Assembly (NCBI GenBank): GCA_903861055.1
Contig: CAIOSU010000474.1
Location: forward strand, 1-30,187
Reading direction: 5' to 3'
From: an uncultured bacterium
GTDB taxonomy: Bacteria > Bacteroidota > Bacteroidia > Chitinophagales > CAIOSU01
DNA: 30,187 bases
Shown: one piece after another, positions 1-7,047 of the stretch
Position numbering within the stretch: the first letter of the stretch is position 1
How the letters are laid out: the number at the start of each line of letters is the position of its first letter
The notes under the pieces: model-generated
The model's database searches: none
What the model saw: the letters and a program-made list of their open reading frames with translations, nothing else
Told to the model about the DNA's origin: nothing
Translations under genes and position numbers: made by a program

Positions 1-434
1 CCCACATGCGGTATATCATCTTCTAGATAAGGCTCGGAGATGGTTACAAACTGGAAACCTTGATAAAACACCTCCAAATAGCACTGTGCCGATATGTGGA
101 TGGGCGCTTCGCCGTATAGGTCGGTGATGCAATCGATACATACCCGCATCAGCTCTTTGCCTAACCCTGTTCGCCGTGCCGTTAGGGCCGTTGCCACCCT
201 ACCTATAGATACTTCGGGGTAACTGATGCCCGGCTTTACGATGCGGGCATAAGCTAGTGTTTGCCCGTTTTCTTCAGCCCAAACATGGTAGCATTTTGGG
301 TCTTTGCCGTCGGCATCTAGGTAGGCGCAGGTTTGCTCTACCACAAATACTTCTTGCCTGAGGGCCATAATATTATATAGCTGCGTGGCGCTCAATTGCT
401 CAAAGGGTAAACAGTGCCATTGCATGGTTGTCAT
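1..434 (-). CDS. elaA: ElaA-type GNAT N-acetyltransferase (3' end outside window)
   Basis: The gene runs off the left edge, so only the N-terminal ~144 codons are visible. Seen: the MALRQEVFVVEQTCAYLDAD segment, then YARIVKPG, then IGRVATALTARRTGLGKELM, which is the acetyl-CoA binding region with the R/Q-x-x-G-x-G/A-type loop, and finally FYQGFQFVTISEPYLEDDIP. This order and wording match the short ElaA branch of the GNAT superfamily, whose members are about 150 residues, so only about 10 residues should be missing. ElaA proteins are predicted cytoplasmic acyl-CoA-dependent N-acetyltransferases; their substrate is not established. The ATG at 434 or the one three codons later (425, giving MQWHCL) could be the start; the second fits ElaA N-termini slightly better. 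The gene is divergent from pckA, with no sign of functional linkage. Confidence 0.88.
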   Translation of the reverse strand, partial: MTTMQWHCLPFEQLSATQLYNIMALRQEVFVVEQTCAYLDADGKDPKCYHVWAEENGQTLAYARIVKPGISYPEVSIGRVATALTARRTGLGKELMRVCIDCITDLYGEAPIHISAQCYLEVFYQGFQFVTISEPYLEDDIPHV

Positions 435-527
435 GTGTTAATCGATTATTGGTAGTGAAGATAAAGCTTTTGATAAATGCAGGTAAGTTATCCCCCTCTT
501 CTAGGATAGTTAATTATAGCAACCGCA

Positions 528-540
528 TGGTATTATACCA
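528..540. repeat. Perfect 13-bp palindrome upstream of pckA
   Basis: TGGTATTATACCA is a perfect odd-centred palindrome in the gap between elaA and pckA. It is followed at 541-552 by GTTATTTGTAAC, a second short inverted repeat. Both could be regulator sites for either divergent gene; this is inference from symmetry only. Confidence 0.4.
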
Positions 541-569
541 GTTATTTGTAACCATTTAATAAATAACCT

Positions 570-630
570 TCGCCTGAGGCAAGGCAACAAGCAAATTAAC
601 CCATCGTCTGAGACGAGGCAAGCAATTAAC
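570..630. repeat. Imperfect direct repeat carrying two related palindromes
   Basis: Two units, 570-600 and 604-630, share the pattern TCGYCTGAGRC ... AAGCAA ... TTAAC. Each contains a palindrome centred on G: GCCTGAGGC (572-580) and TCGTCTGAGACGA (604-616). The two differ at symmetric positions (C/G in the first, T/A in the second), so pairing is kept. They lie about 80-140 bp upstream of the pckA -7 element. Tandem regulator binding sites or a small repeat element are both possible. Confidence 0.5.
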
Positions 631-708
631 TGATAACCATTCCACCAATCTACTACACCGTATCAGTAAAAGTGCTTAAAAATCAACAATGTTTGAGGAA
701 AATTTCTT

Positions 709-716
709 TAACTTTG
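709..716 (+). promoter_or_regulatory. pckA promoter, Bacteroidota -7 element
   Basis: TAACTTTG is an exact match to the Bacteroidota -7 consensus TAnnTTTG. A clear -33 TTG at the expected 19-21 bp spacing is not visible. Transcription from here would begin near 722, after the upstream in-frame ATG at 689, which supports the ATG at 752 as the real pckA start. Confidence 0.6.
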
Positions 717-751
717 CGCTCTTTATTGGCACCCCACAACCCCCTATCATT

Positions 752-2368
752 ATGCAAAATGTAGGTATCCAGAATGAGAAAGTAGGATTGGATTCAGTAG
801 GACTGAAAAATATCGGTACGGCTTATTGGAATTTGAGCCCCGCAACGCTTACCCAACATGCCCTTGACCAAAAACAAGGTGTCTTGGCCGATAGTGGCGC
901 ATTGGTTATTGATACGGGTACTTTTACTGGCCGTGCCCCTAAAGATAAATATACCGTAAAAGACAGCGTTACCGAAAACTCGGTAAACTGGGGCGAAGTG
1001 AACATTCCTATTGCACCGGAGTACTTTGATAAGTTGCATGCCAAAATGGTTGATTACCTAGAAGGCAAAACCATATATGTGCGCGATGCGTATGCTTGCG
1101 CCCACCCCGAGTACCAAATGAACTTGCGCGTAATTGCCGAGAAACCTTGGCAGAGTTTGTTTGCATACAATATGTTTTTGCGCCACAGCGAAGAGACTTT
1201 GAAAACCGTTACGCCTGAGTGGACCGTTATTTGCGTATCAGATTTTGAGGCCGACCCAGCTACCGACGGCACCCGCAGCAAAAACTTCGCTATCCTCAAT
1301 TTCACCAAAAAGATGATTTTGATTGGTGGCACTGGCTATACTGGCGAAATCAAAAAAGGTATTTTCTCGGTATTGAATTATGTATTGCCACACGATAAAG
1401 GCGTATTGAGCATGCACTGCTCGGCCAATATTGGTAGCGAAGGCGATACCGCTATTTTCTTTGGCCTAAGCGGCACGGGTAAAACAACACTTAGCGCCGA
1501 CCCTAACCGTGGCCTTATTGGCGACGATGAGCATGGCTGGAGCGACGACTCGGTGTTTAACTTTGAAGGCGGTTGCTATGCGAAGTGCGTTGACCTATCT
1601 GCCGAAAAAGAGCCGCAGATTTTTGCTGCCGTTCGCCCAGGTGCTTTGCTAGAGAACACTCAGTTTTTACCGGGTACTACTACTGTCGATTTTACCAATA
1701 TCGCTCGCACCGAGAACACCCGCGTGAGCTACCCGCTTACGTTTATTGATAATGCCGTTGAGCCGTCTTATGGCCCGATACCTAAAAACATCTTCTTCCT
1801 TACGGCCGATGCTTTTGGTGTATTGCCTCCAATTAGCCGCTTAACCCCAGGCCAGGCCATGTTCCACTTTATATCGGGCTATACCGCTAAGGTAGCAGGT
1901 ACCGAAGCGGGCATTACCGAGCCTAAAACTACTTTCTCTGCTTGCTTTGGTGCGGTATTTTTACCGTTGCACCCAACCAAGTATGCCGAAATGTTGGGCG
2001 AAAAAATGCGCAAGCACGAGGTAAAAGTTTGGTTGATAAACACTGGTTGGACCGGTGGCCCTTACGGCATTGGCAACCGCATGAAACTTAGCTACACCCG
2101 CGCCATGATTACCGCTGCCCTTAATGGCGAGTTGGATAACGTAGAGTATAACCAGCACGTGGTGTTTGGCCTAGCTATGCCAACCACCTGCCCTAACGTA
2201 CCTAGCGAAGTATTGAGCCCACGCAACTCATGGGCCGATAAAGAAGCCTACGACCAGAAAGCGAACCACTTGGCCGAAGAGTTTAACAAAAACTTTGCTA
2301 AATACGCCGACAAAGCCAACGCCGAAATTTTGGCTGGTGCGCCTAAGCCGGGTGTAAACCACGGATAA
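752..2368 (+). CDS. pckA: Phosphoenolpyruvate carboxykinase (ATP)
   Basis: This enzyme converts oxaloacetate plus ATP to phosphoenolpyruvate, ADP and CO2, the first committed step of gluconeogenesis, or runs in reverse in fermenters. The protein is about 538 residues, the usual size for the ATP-dependent family. Seen: the substrate-side motif TGRAPKDKY, the P-loop (kinase-1a) GLSGTGKTT at residues 238-246, the metal-binding kinase-2 segment GDDEHGWSDDSVFNFEGGCY, and ENTRVSYPL with the nucleotide-site arginine. The frame stays open upstream to an ATG at 689, but that start adds 21 residues absent from the family and lies upstream of the -7 element at 709-716, so 752 was chosen. A strong terminator follows, so the gene is probably monocistronic. 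With mdh 5 kb away, the region supplies the oxaloacetate branch of gluconeogenesis. Confidence 0.97.
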   Translation: MQNVGIQNEKVGLDSVGLKNIGTAYWNLSPATLTQHALDQKQGVLADSGALVIDTGTFTGRAPKDKYTVKDSVTENSVNWGEVNIPIAPEYFDKLHAKMVDYLEGKTIYVRDAYACAHPEYQMNLRVIAEKPWQSLFAYNMFLRHSEETLKTVTPEWTVICVSDFEADPATDGTRSKNFAILNFTKKMILIGGTGYTGEIKKGIFSVLNYVLPHDKGVLSMHCSANIGSEGDTAIFFGLSGTGKTTLSADPNRGLIGDDEHGWSDDSVFNFEGGCYAKCVDLSAEKEPQIFAAVRPGALLENTQFLPGTTTVDFTNIARTENTRVSYPLTFIDNAVEPSYGPIPKNIFFLTADAFGVLPPISRLTPGQAMFHFISGYTAKVAGTEAGITEPKTTFSACFGAVFLPLHPTKYAEMLGEKMRKHEVKVWLINTGWTGGPYGIGNRMKLSYTRAMITAALNGELDNVEYNQHVVFGLAMPTTCPNVPSEVLSPRNSWADKEAYDQKANHLAEEFNKNFAKYADKANAEILAGAPKPGVNHG

Positions 2369-2392
2369 ACCATTCCGTGCTATACTATATAT

Positions 2393-2428
2393 AAGCCGCA
2401 ATGCCTGATGGGTTTTGCGGCTTTTTTG
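2393..2428 (+). terminator. Intrinsic terminator of pckA
   Basis: The arms AAGCCGCA (2393-2400) and TGCGGCTT (2416-2423) form a perfect stem, and a run of T follows. It lies 25 bp after the pckA stop codon. Confidence 0.9.
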
Positions 2429-2444
2429 TTTTTGATAAAGTCGC

Positions 2445-2535
2445 CGTCATACGGAGTCTAGTTTCTAATCACCCTTTTTCTATTTCAATCTCACATCGTA
2501 CCCCTTTCTCGTTTGAAACGAGACTCGGGGTGACA
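2445..2535. repeat. Imperfect long inverted repeat, candidate interspersed element
   Basis: The left arm 2445-2465 (CGTCATACGGAGTCTAGTTTC) pairs with the right arm 2515-2535 (GAAACGAGACTCGGGGTGACA) at 16 of 21 positions. The 49-nt interior is pyrimidine-rich. Inside the right part is a perfect 15-bp palindrome, CTCGTTTGAAACGAG (2508-2522). The GTCAT...GGAGTCT / AGACTC...TGAC ends resemble the intergenic repeats common in Bacteroidota chromosomes. No ORF lies within it. Confidence 0.55.
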
Positions 2536-2585
2536 TTCCTCGTCAATCAAAAACAAACCCCCAATCCACCCCACCAATTCGTCGG

Positions 2586-2850
2586 TTAACTGTTAAAGAA
2601 TGTCAATTCAGGGGGAGGGCAGCAATGCGCATGGGGGTGTTTGCGTTACTTTAGGGAGGTTAAATTGTAGATTGGAGTAGTCATTATAGTGTACACTTGC
2701 TGTGCACTAAAGCATACAAAATATGCTACAAACCCCTATTTTGGCGCTGTTTGGGCCATTAATTCGTTCTTTTTCATTTTTGGCACGGTAGTTGGCTTAC
2801 GTTTAGCGAACACATACTAGGTATTGTAAACTAAACAGAGGGACTACATT
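2586..2850. other. Non-coding leader region of the ECF sigma gene
   Basis: No convincing coding frame is seen here. Two small inverted repeats are present: AGTGTACACTTGCTGTGCACT (2688-2708, with AGTGTACACT itself palindromic) and AGCATA-CAAAA-TATGCT (2711-2727). TACGTTTA at 2798-2805 is a one-mismatch -7 candidate without a well-spaced -33 box. The long upstream region suggests the sigma gene is controlled at this level. Confidence 0.4.
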
Positions 2851-3441
2851 ATGCTTACGGCCGCAAACAGTACTACCAAAACGGACAAGGAGTTGATTGA
2901 CTTGTACATGGAAGGGCATGAATATGCCTTGGAGTGTTTAATCAACCGTCATCAAGACAAGGTGTTCACTTCTATCATGATGTTTGTGAAAGACACAAAC
3001 CTTGCGGAGGACATTTTCCAAGATACGTTCATCAAAGTGTTGCACACGCTTCGCTCTGGTGCCTATAAAGAGGAGGGTAAGTTTGCGCCATGGGTAATGC
3101 GTATCTCGTATAACTTGTGCATCGATCATTTCCGTAGGTTGAAACGCAACCCGATGATTGCTACCAGCGATGGTTTCGATATTTTCGAGGTGCTTAAGTT
3201 TGCTGACGACAACGCCGAAGACCGCATCATCCGTAACGAAACGCACCTCAAAGTGCGCAAGTTGGTTGAGAGCCTACCCGAAGAACAAAAAGAGGTAGTA
3301 ATACTGCGCCACTACGGCAACCTATCTTTCAAAGAAATAGCCGATACTACCGGTGTGAGCATTAACACTGCTTTGGGCCGTATGCGTTATGCGCTTATTA
3401 ATTTGCGCAAATTGATTGAAGAGAATGCCATCTCGATGTGA
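2851..3441 (+). CDS. ECF-family RNA polymerase sigma factor
   Basis: This 196-residue protein has the two-domain extracytoplasmic-function sigma layout. Sigma region 2 covers about residues 15-92, with the core-binding segment EDIFQDTFIKVLHTLRSG and the -10-recognising WVMRISYNLCIDHFRRLKR. A short linker rich in acidic residues follows, then region 4 at about 130-190 with LPEEQKEVVILRHYGNLSFKEIAD and the helix-turn-helix TGVSINTALGRMRYALINLRK. The sequence resembles the ECF sigma conserved across Bacteroidota that lacks a linked anti-sigma gene; P. gingivalis SigP, which acts on T9SS genes with PorX, may be a relative, but I cannot confirm that without alignment. There is no anti-sigma ORF downstream: the gene ends in its own terminator. 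The start ATG is unambiguous in family length. Confidence 0.93.
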   Translation: MLTAANSTTKTDKELIDLYMEGHEYALECLINRHQDKVFTSIMMFVKDTNLAEDIFQDTFIKVLHTLRSGAYKEEGKFAPWVMRISYNLCIDHFRRLKRNPMIATSDGFDIFEVLKFADDNAEDRIIRNETHLKVRKLVESLPEEQKEVVILRHYGNLSFKEIADTTGVSINTALGRMRYALINLRKLIEENAISM

Positions 3442-3496
3442 GAGGAGACTATAAAGCTTAGGAGTTAGTTAAATCAGGTTTTTAGTTAGTAGTAAG

Positions 3497-3530
3497 TGCC
3501 AGGGTTGTAAGGTTCCCTGGCATTTTTTTT
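3497..3530 (+). terminator. Intrinsic terminator of the ECF sigma gene
   Basis: TGCCAGGG (3497-3504) and CCCTGGCA (3515-3522) form a perfect 8-bp stem, followed by eight T. It lies 56 bp after the stop codon. Confidence 0.93.
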
Positions 3531-3576
3531 GCCTAAATTTTGCAAGTTTGGCTGCTTTACAAAAGCAATAGTACCC

Positions 3577-4666
3577 TTACCATTGCAATTTTACGGCAAT
3601 AGAAGCCAGCAGCGCAAAGCTGTTGTTGGTTAAATTGTTGTTGCGTTCAAATAGGTTGTCAATGCTGCCCAGCCAGCGGCCCTCAATACGGCAAGCAATA
3701 ATGGGTATAGGCGTATAATCAAAATTGAGTGATAGGCCCGATGCCGCAAAACCATCAAGGTTTGAGCTCGGAATAATAACGCCCCACCTATCTTGGTAAT
3801 ACTCTGCGCGCAAAGCCGTTACCCATTTTGGGGTAAAACGATATTGGGCAATCAATACCGGGCTAAACCAAACATGATAGCCACTATTGGCTTTGCGCTG
3901 TTGTTGCGCCCCAATGTCGAAACCCACTATCAAGCCAAACTTTTTACCAATCTGAAACTTGCCGTACAGGTTGTTAAAATACCGCATTCTTCGGGTGCTA
4001 TCGGGGTCGTCGGTGCAGATAAAGGTGCTCCAGTTGAAGCTAACCGCAGCAGTGGGGCTGTAGGTAAGTTGTGTGCCAAATGACGGTAACGAATTGCCCC
4101 TGCACCCGTTGTATGCGTTGCCAGCCATTGCAAACCAGTGCCGCAACGGTCCATTTGCTATTGGGGGTAAACGTCAGTTTTGCTCCCGACAGAAAGTAGG
4201 GCGAGTTTTCGGCCAAAAGCGAGCGGGTAAGGGTCCAGTTATCAATAGATACGGCACTTTCAAAACCAATGTGCGATGCGAATATACCGGCATCGAGCCA
4301 CAAGTTGTTGGCCTTATTGAGCGACAAACCCACGTTGGCCTCAAAAACATGTTTCAATACACCAGGCTCAGCCGCATAGTTATCGTTTACAAACGTGCCG
4401 GCATGTAAGGCTAAGTTTGCGCGGTATTTGGTATGTTCTAAGCCCAGTTTTACATACCCTAGGTTGAGGTTGAACTCGTTGTGGCGATTGTGGTTGTATA
4501 AAAAGGGTTGCCTTGAGTTGCCTTGCGGTTTATTGAAATCGTAGGCATAAAATACCTCCAGAAACCCGGCAAGCCGCAGTTCGGGTTTCTGTTTCCAAAT
4601 ACTATCTTGCGCACGCAGTTGGCATGCGGACAGCAGCAAAGCGCTTATCAGCCAATATCGCATCAT
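3577..4666 (-). pseudogene. OmpL-like outer-membrane beta-barrel porin, frameshifted
   Basis: The N-terminal half, from the ATG at 4666, begins with signal peptide MMRYWLISALLLSACQLRAQ and continues through strands such as LRLAGFLEVFYAYDF and LGYVKLGLEHTKYRANLALH to VCNGWQRIQRVQG. The C-terminal half (FGTQLTYSPTAAVSFNWSTF, MRYFNNLYGKFQIGKKFG, VTALRAEYYQDRWGVII ... VKLQW with terminal aromatic) is in the next frame. The two frames meet at a four-C run at 4097-4100 (GGGG on the coding strand). Removing one base restores GWQRIQRVQG-NSLPSFGTQL, the wording expected for this DUF1597/OmpL-like porin family, and yields about 362 residues, a normal length. As written the product truncates soon after the midpoint. 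A sequencing error, a recent inactivation or homopolymer slippage would all explain it. The gene stands alone. Confidence 0.85.
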
Positions 4667-4906
4667 CGAACGTTTATATACTGCCAAATAATTGAGGTAT
4701 TGTTACACAACCGGATATCTCATAGTTTTTTCGGCCCCCAAAGTTTTGTTTACAAAGGTAGGGGTTGGGATATAAATATTTTATAAAGATAAGCTTGCCG
4801 TTATGGCTCGCTTGTACCCTAATCTTGCCCTAAACTGCATAAAAAACATCCGTTAAGGCCTCCATTCCCAAAAATCAAGGTTATTTTTACCCCATAACCT
4901 TTCGCT

Positions 4907-5857
4907 ATGCAAACCGCTATTAGCCAACTTTTCGGCATTCAATATCCTATTATTCAAGCAGGCATGATATGGTGCTCGGGCTGGCGCTTGGCCGCTGCCG
5001 TAACCAATGCAGGAGGGCTAGGTATTATTGGTGCCGGTAGCATGTACCCCGAAGTATTGCGCGAGCACATTCAAAAATGCAAAGCTGCGGTGGATGGCAA
5101 GCCCTTTGCTGTAAACGTTCCGCTATTGTATCCAGATATTGTGGACATAATGGAAATCATCATAGAAGAGCATGTGCCTATTGTCTTCACCTCGGCAGGT
5201 AGCCCCAAAACCTGGACGGGCCATCTTAAAAAGCACAACATCATGGTAGTGCATGTAGTGAGCAGCGTAAAGTTTGCAGTAAAGTGCCAAGAAGCGGGCG
5301 TGGATGCCGTGGTTGCAGAGGGTTTTGAAGCTGGCGGACACAATGGACGTGAGGAAACTACTACCCTATGCCTGATACCGATGGTGCGGGATGCTATTAC
5401 CATTCCTTTAATAGCGGCTGGCGGCATTGCCAGTGGCCGTGCCATGATGGCGGTAATGGCTTTGGGCGCCGATGGCGTTCAGGTAGGCTCAAGGTTTGCA
5501 GCCAGTTCCGAATCGAGTGCGCATGATAACTTTAAGCATAGTATAGTGCAGGCCCAAGAGGGCGATACGCTGCTTACTATGAAACAAATAACCCCAGTGC
5601 GATTAATAAAAAACCGTTTTTTTGAGCAAGTGCAAGAGGCAGAGCTGCGTGGCGCAAGCCGCGAAGAGTTGGCCATATTATTGGGCCGTGCCCGAGCCAA
5701 AAAGGGCATGTTTGAGGGCGACCTTGACGAGGGCGAACTAGAGATAGGCCAAGTAGCGGCTATGATAAACGAAGTGAAACCGGCCGCCCAAATACTCAAC
5801 GAGATGTGGGCAGAGTTTACGGCTACTCAGCAACAGATTGCGGGGTGGAAGTTATAG
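4907..5857 (+). CDS. Nitronate monooxygenase (FMN-dependent, NMO/FabK-like)
   Basis: This is a TIM-barrel flavoenzyme of 316 residues, the normal size. Family members oxidise alkyl nitronates such as propionate 3-nitronate with O2, or, in the FabK branch, reduce enoyl-ACP. Seen: the N-terminal FGIQYPIIQAGM, the glycine-rich TNAGGLGIIGAG phosphate site, the AEGFEAGGHNGREETTT segment with the conserved histidine typical of the nitronate branch, and the FMN phosphate-binding IAAGGIASGRAMMAVMALGADGVQVGSRF. The start ATG is followed directly by the family motif. The 3' end overlaps the convergent EamA transporter gene by 35 bp, so no terminator separates them. FabK activity cannot be excluded from sequence alone. 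Confidence 0.87.
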   Translation: MQTAISQLFGIQYPIIQAGMIWCSGWRLAAAVTNAGGLGIIGAGSMYPEVLREHIQKCKAAVDGKPFAVNVPLLYPDIVDIMEIIIEEHVPIVFTSAGSPKTWTGHLKKHNIMVVHVVSSVKFAVKCQEAGVDAVVAEGFEAGGHNGREETTTLCLIPMVRDAITIPLIAAGGIASGRAMMAVMALGADGVQVGSRFAASSESSAHDNFKHSIVQAQEGDTLLTMKQITPVRLIKNRFFEQVQEAELRGASREELAILLGRARAKKGMFEGDLDEGELEIGQVAAMINEVKPAAQILNEMWAEFTATQQQIAGWKL

Positions 5858-6752
5858 CCTTCACAGTCGGCTTAGTAGTAGCCAAATAAACCCCGGCAAA
5901 GGTTACAAGGCCGGCCATTACTTTTATCAAGGTAAGATGGTCGCTGCCGAGGCTGAGCGCAATTATGGTAGCGCAAATAGGCTGCACGTAAATGTAGTAG
6001 CCCACCACCGATGGCTCTACGCTGCGCATGGCGTAGGTATTGAGGGCATAAGCCAAGTAAGTAGTAAACAGCAGCACATAGCCCACAACGAGCCAGGCGC
6101 TGGTATCAAGCAACGACCAGTTAACCACCACCAGCTCTGAATATCCTGCGGGCAACACGGGTATCAAACCAAACAGAAATACCCATTTAATGACCGTAAA
6201 AGGGTGATACTTGCTCATAAGGGGTTTTACAATGACCAAGAAGGTACCGTACGCCGCCGCGTTCAAAAAAACGTACAAATCACCCAGAATGCTGGCTTCC
6301 TTGTTGGTTGCTGCATTGCTAAATAAGATAATGGCGGATGCACCAGCGGTGCCCAGCACTATACCCAGTATTTTCCTTACGCTCATTTTCTCTTGCTTGC
6401 CCAGCACCGCAAACACCAGCACCAATATGGGGGTTACTATCATTAGTAGCGAAGCATTAATGGGGCTGGTAATGTTAAGGCCTTTGAAAAAGAAAAGTTG
6501 GTTGATGGCTACGCCAAACAAACCGCACGCCATCAACCGGGGTATGTCGGCACGGGCTACAGTTTCCTTTATCATCAACCCCGATAGCCAAAACATGACG
6601 GTAGCAAAAATAACCCGCAGCAATATAAACCCGAAAGGCTGAATGTATAGTGGCATAACCTGCTTGGCCAGCGTAAAGTTGGCGCCATAAATCAGGCTCA
6701 CGGCCATTAATGCGGCATGGGGCAGGTACTTGCTACGGTTGGTGGGCTGCAT
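5823..6752 (-). CDS. EamA/DMT-superfamily inner-membrane transporter
   Basis: A 309-residue polytopic protein with about ten hydrophobic helices arranged as two EamA halves, the layout of the drug/metabolite transporter superfamily. The first half includes HAALMAVSLIYGANFTLAKQ and FGFILLRVIFATVMFWL; the second starts near residue 153 (SILGDLYVFLNAAAYGTFL) and ends with SVVGYYIYVQPICATIIAL. Members export or import amino acids, nucleobases or other small metabolites; the substrate is not predictable. The last 35 bp overlap the end of the nitronate monooxygenase gene on the other strand. A perfect -7 element (TATTTTTG, coding strand) ends only 8 bp before the ATG, implying a very short or absent leader. 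Three copies of a 10-mer lie just upstream. Confidence 0.9.
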   Translation of the reverse strand: MQPTNRSKYLPHAALMAVSLIYGANFTLAKQVMPLYIQPFGFILLRVIFATVMFWLSGLMIKETVARADIPRLMACGLFGVAINQLFFFKGLNITSPINASLLMIVTPILVLVFAVLGKQEKMSVRKILGIVLGTAGASAIILFSNAATNKEASILGDLYVFLNAAAYGTFLVIVKPLMSKYHPFTVIKWVFLFGLIPVLPAGYSELVVVNWSLLDTSAWLVVGYVLLFTTYLAYALNTYAMRSVEPSVVGYYIYVQPICATIIALSLGSDHLTLIKVMAGLVTFAGVYLATTKPTVKAITSTPQSVAE

Positions 6753-6760
6753 GTTGGGTG

Positions 6761-6768
6761 CAAAAATA
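6761..6768 (-). promoter_or_regulatory. EamA transporter promoter, -7 element
   Basis: The coding-strand sequence TATTTTTG matches TAnnTTTG exactly. The ATG begins 8 bp downstream of the element, so the transcript would be nearly leaderless. No well-spaced -33 box is seen. Confidence 0.45.
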
Positions 6769-6802
6769 GGAGTAAAAGGCGAGGGCTTGTATTATCAGCC
6801 GG

Positions 6803-6856
6803 TAATCGGCTCGCAATTGGCCATTTTTTGAGCCGATTAGTAAATTTAATCGGTTC
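6803..6856. repeat. Three copies of TAATCGGYTC, candidate operator cluster
   Basis: TAATCGGCTC (6803-6812), its exact reverse complement GAGCCGATTA (6830-6839) and TAATCGGTTC (6847-6856) lie 50-105 bp upstream of the EamA transporter start. The second and third copies form an inverted repeat with a 7-nt spacer; the first and second form one with a 17-nt spacer. The rest of the gap to mdh contains only the AAAGTAAAG-CTAAGC-CTTTACTTT hairpin (6946-6969) and the mdh terminator. Confidence 0.55.
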
Positions 6857-6986
6857 ACGGGCAAAAAAGAGGCTAAACTAAAGTCTGGCTATAACCTAAC
6901 AAGCAATAAAGAATTGTAAAGCGATAACTTGACAAAAACAAAATTAAAGTAAAGCTAAGCCTTTACTTTTTCTAAAAGTAGCACAC

Positions 6987-7022
6987 AAAAAAACGCCCCT
7001 ACCAACTCAATGGCAGGGGCGT
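6987..7022 (-). terminator. Intrinsic terminator of mdh
   Basis: On the coding strand ACGCCCCTGCC pairs with GGTAGGGGCGT (one internal mismatch), followed by a run of seven T. It starts 25 bp after the mdh stop. Confidence 0.92.
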
Positions 7023-7047
7023 TAAAATATATAGTGCTTTGCGTTTA

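Noticed and set aside
689..751. N-terminal extension of PEP carboxykinase from the ATG at 689
   Set aside because: It contains the promoter -7 element and does not align with the family.
2401..2589. 62-codon frame after pckA
   Set aside because: It starts inside the pckA terminator and crosses the inverted repeat; the protein looks like non-coding text.
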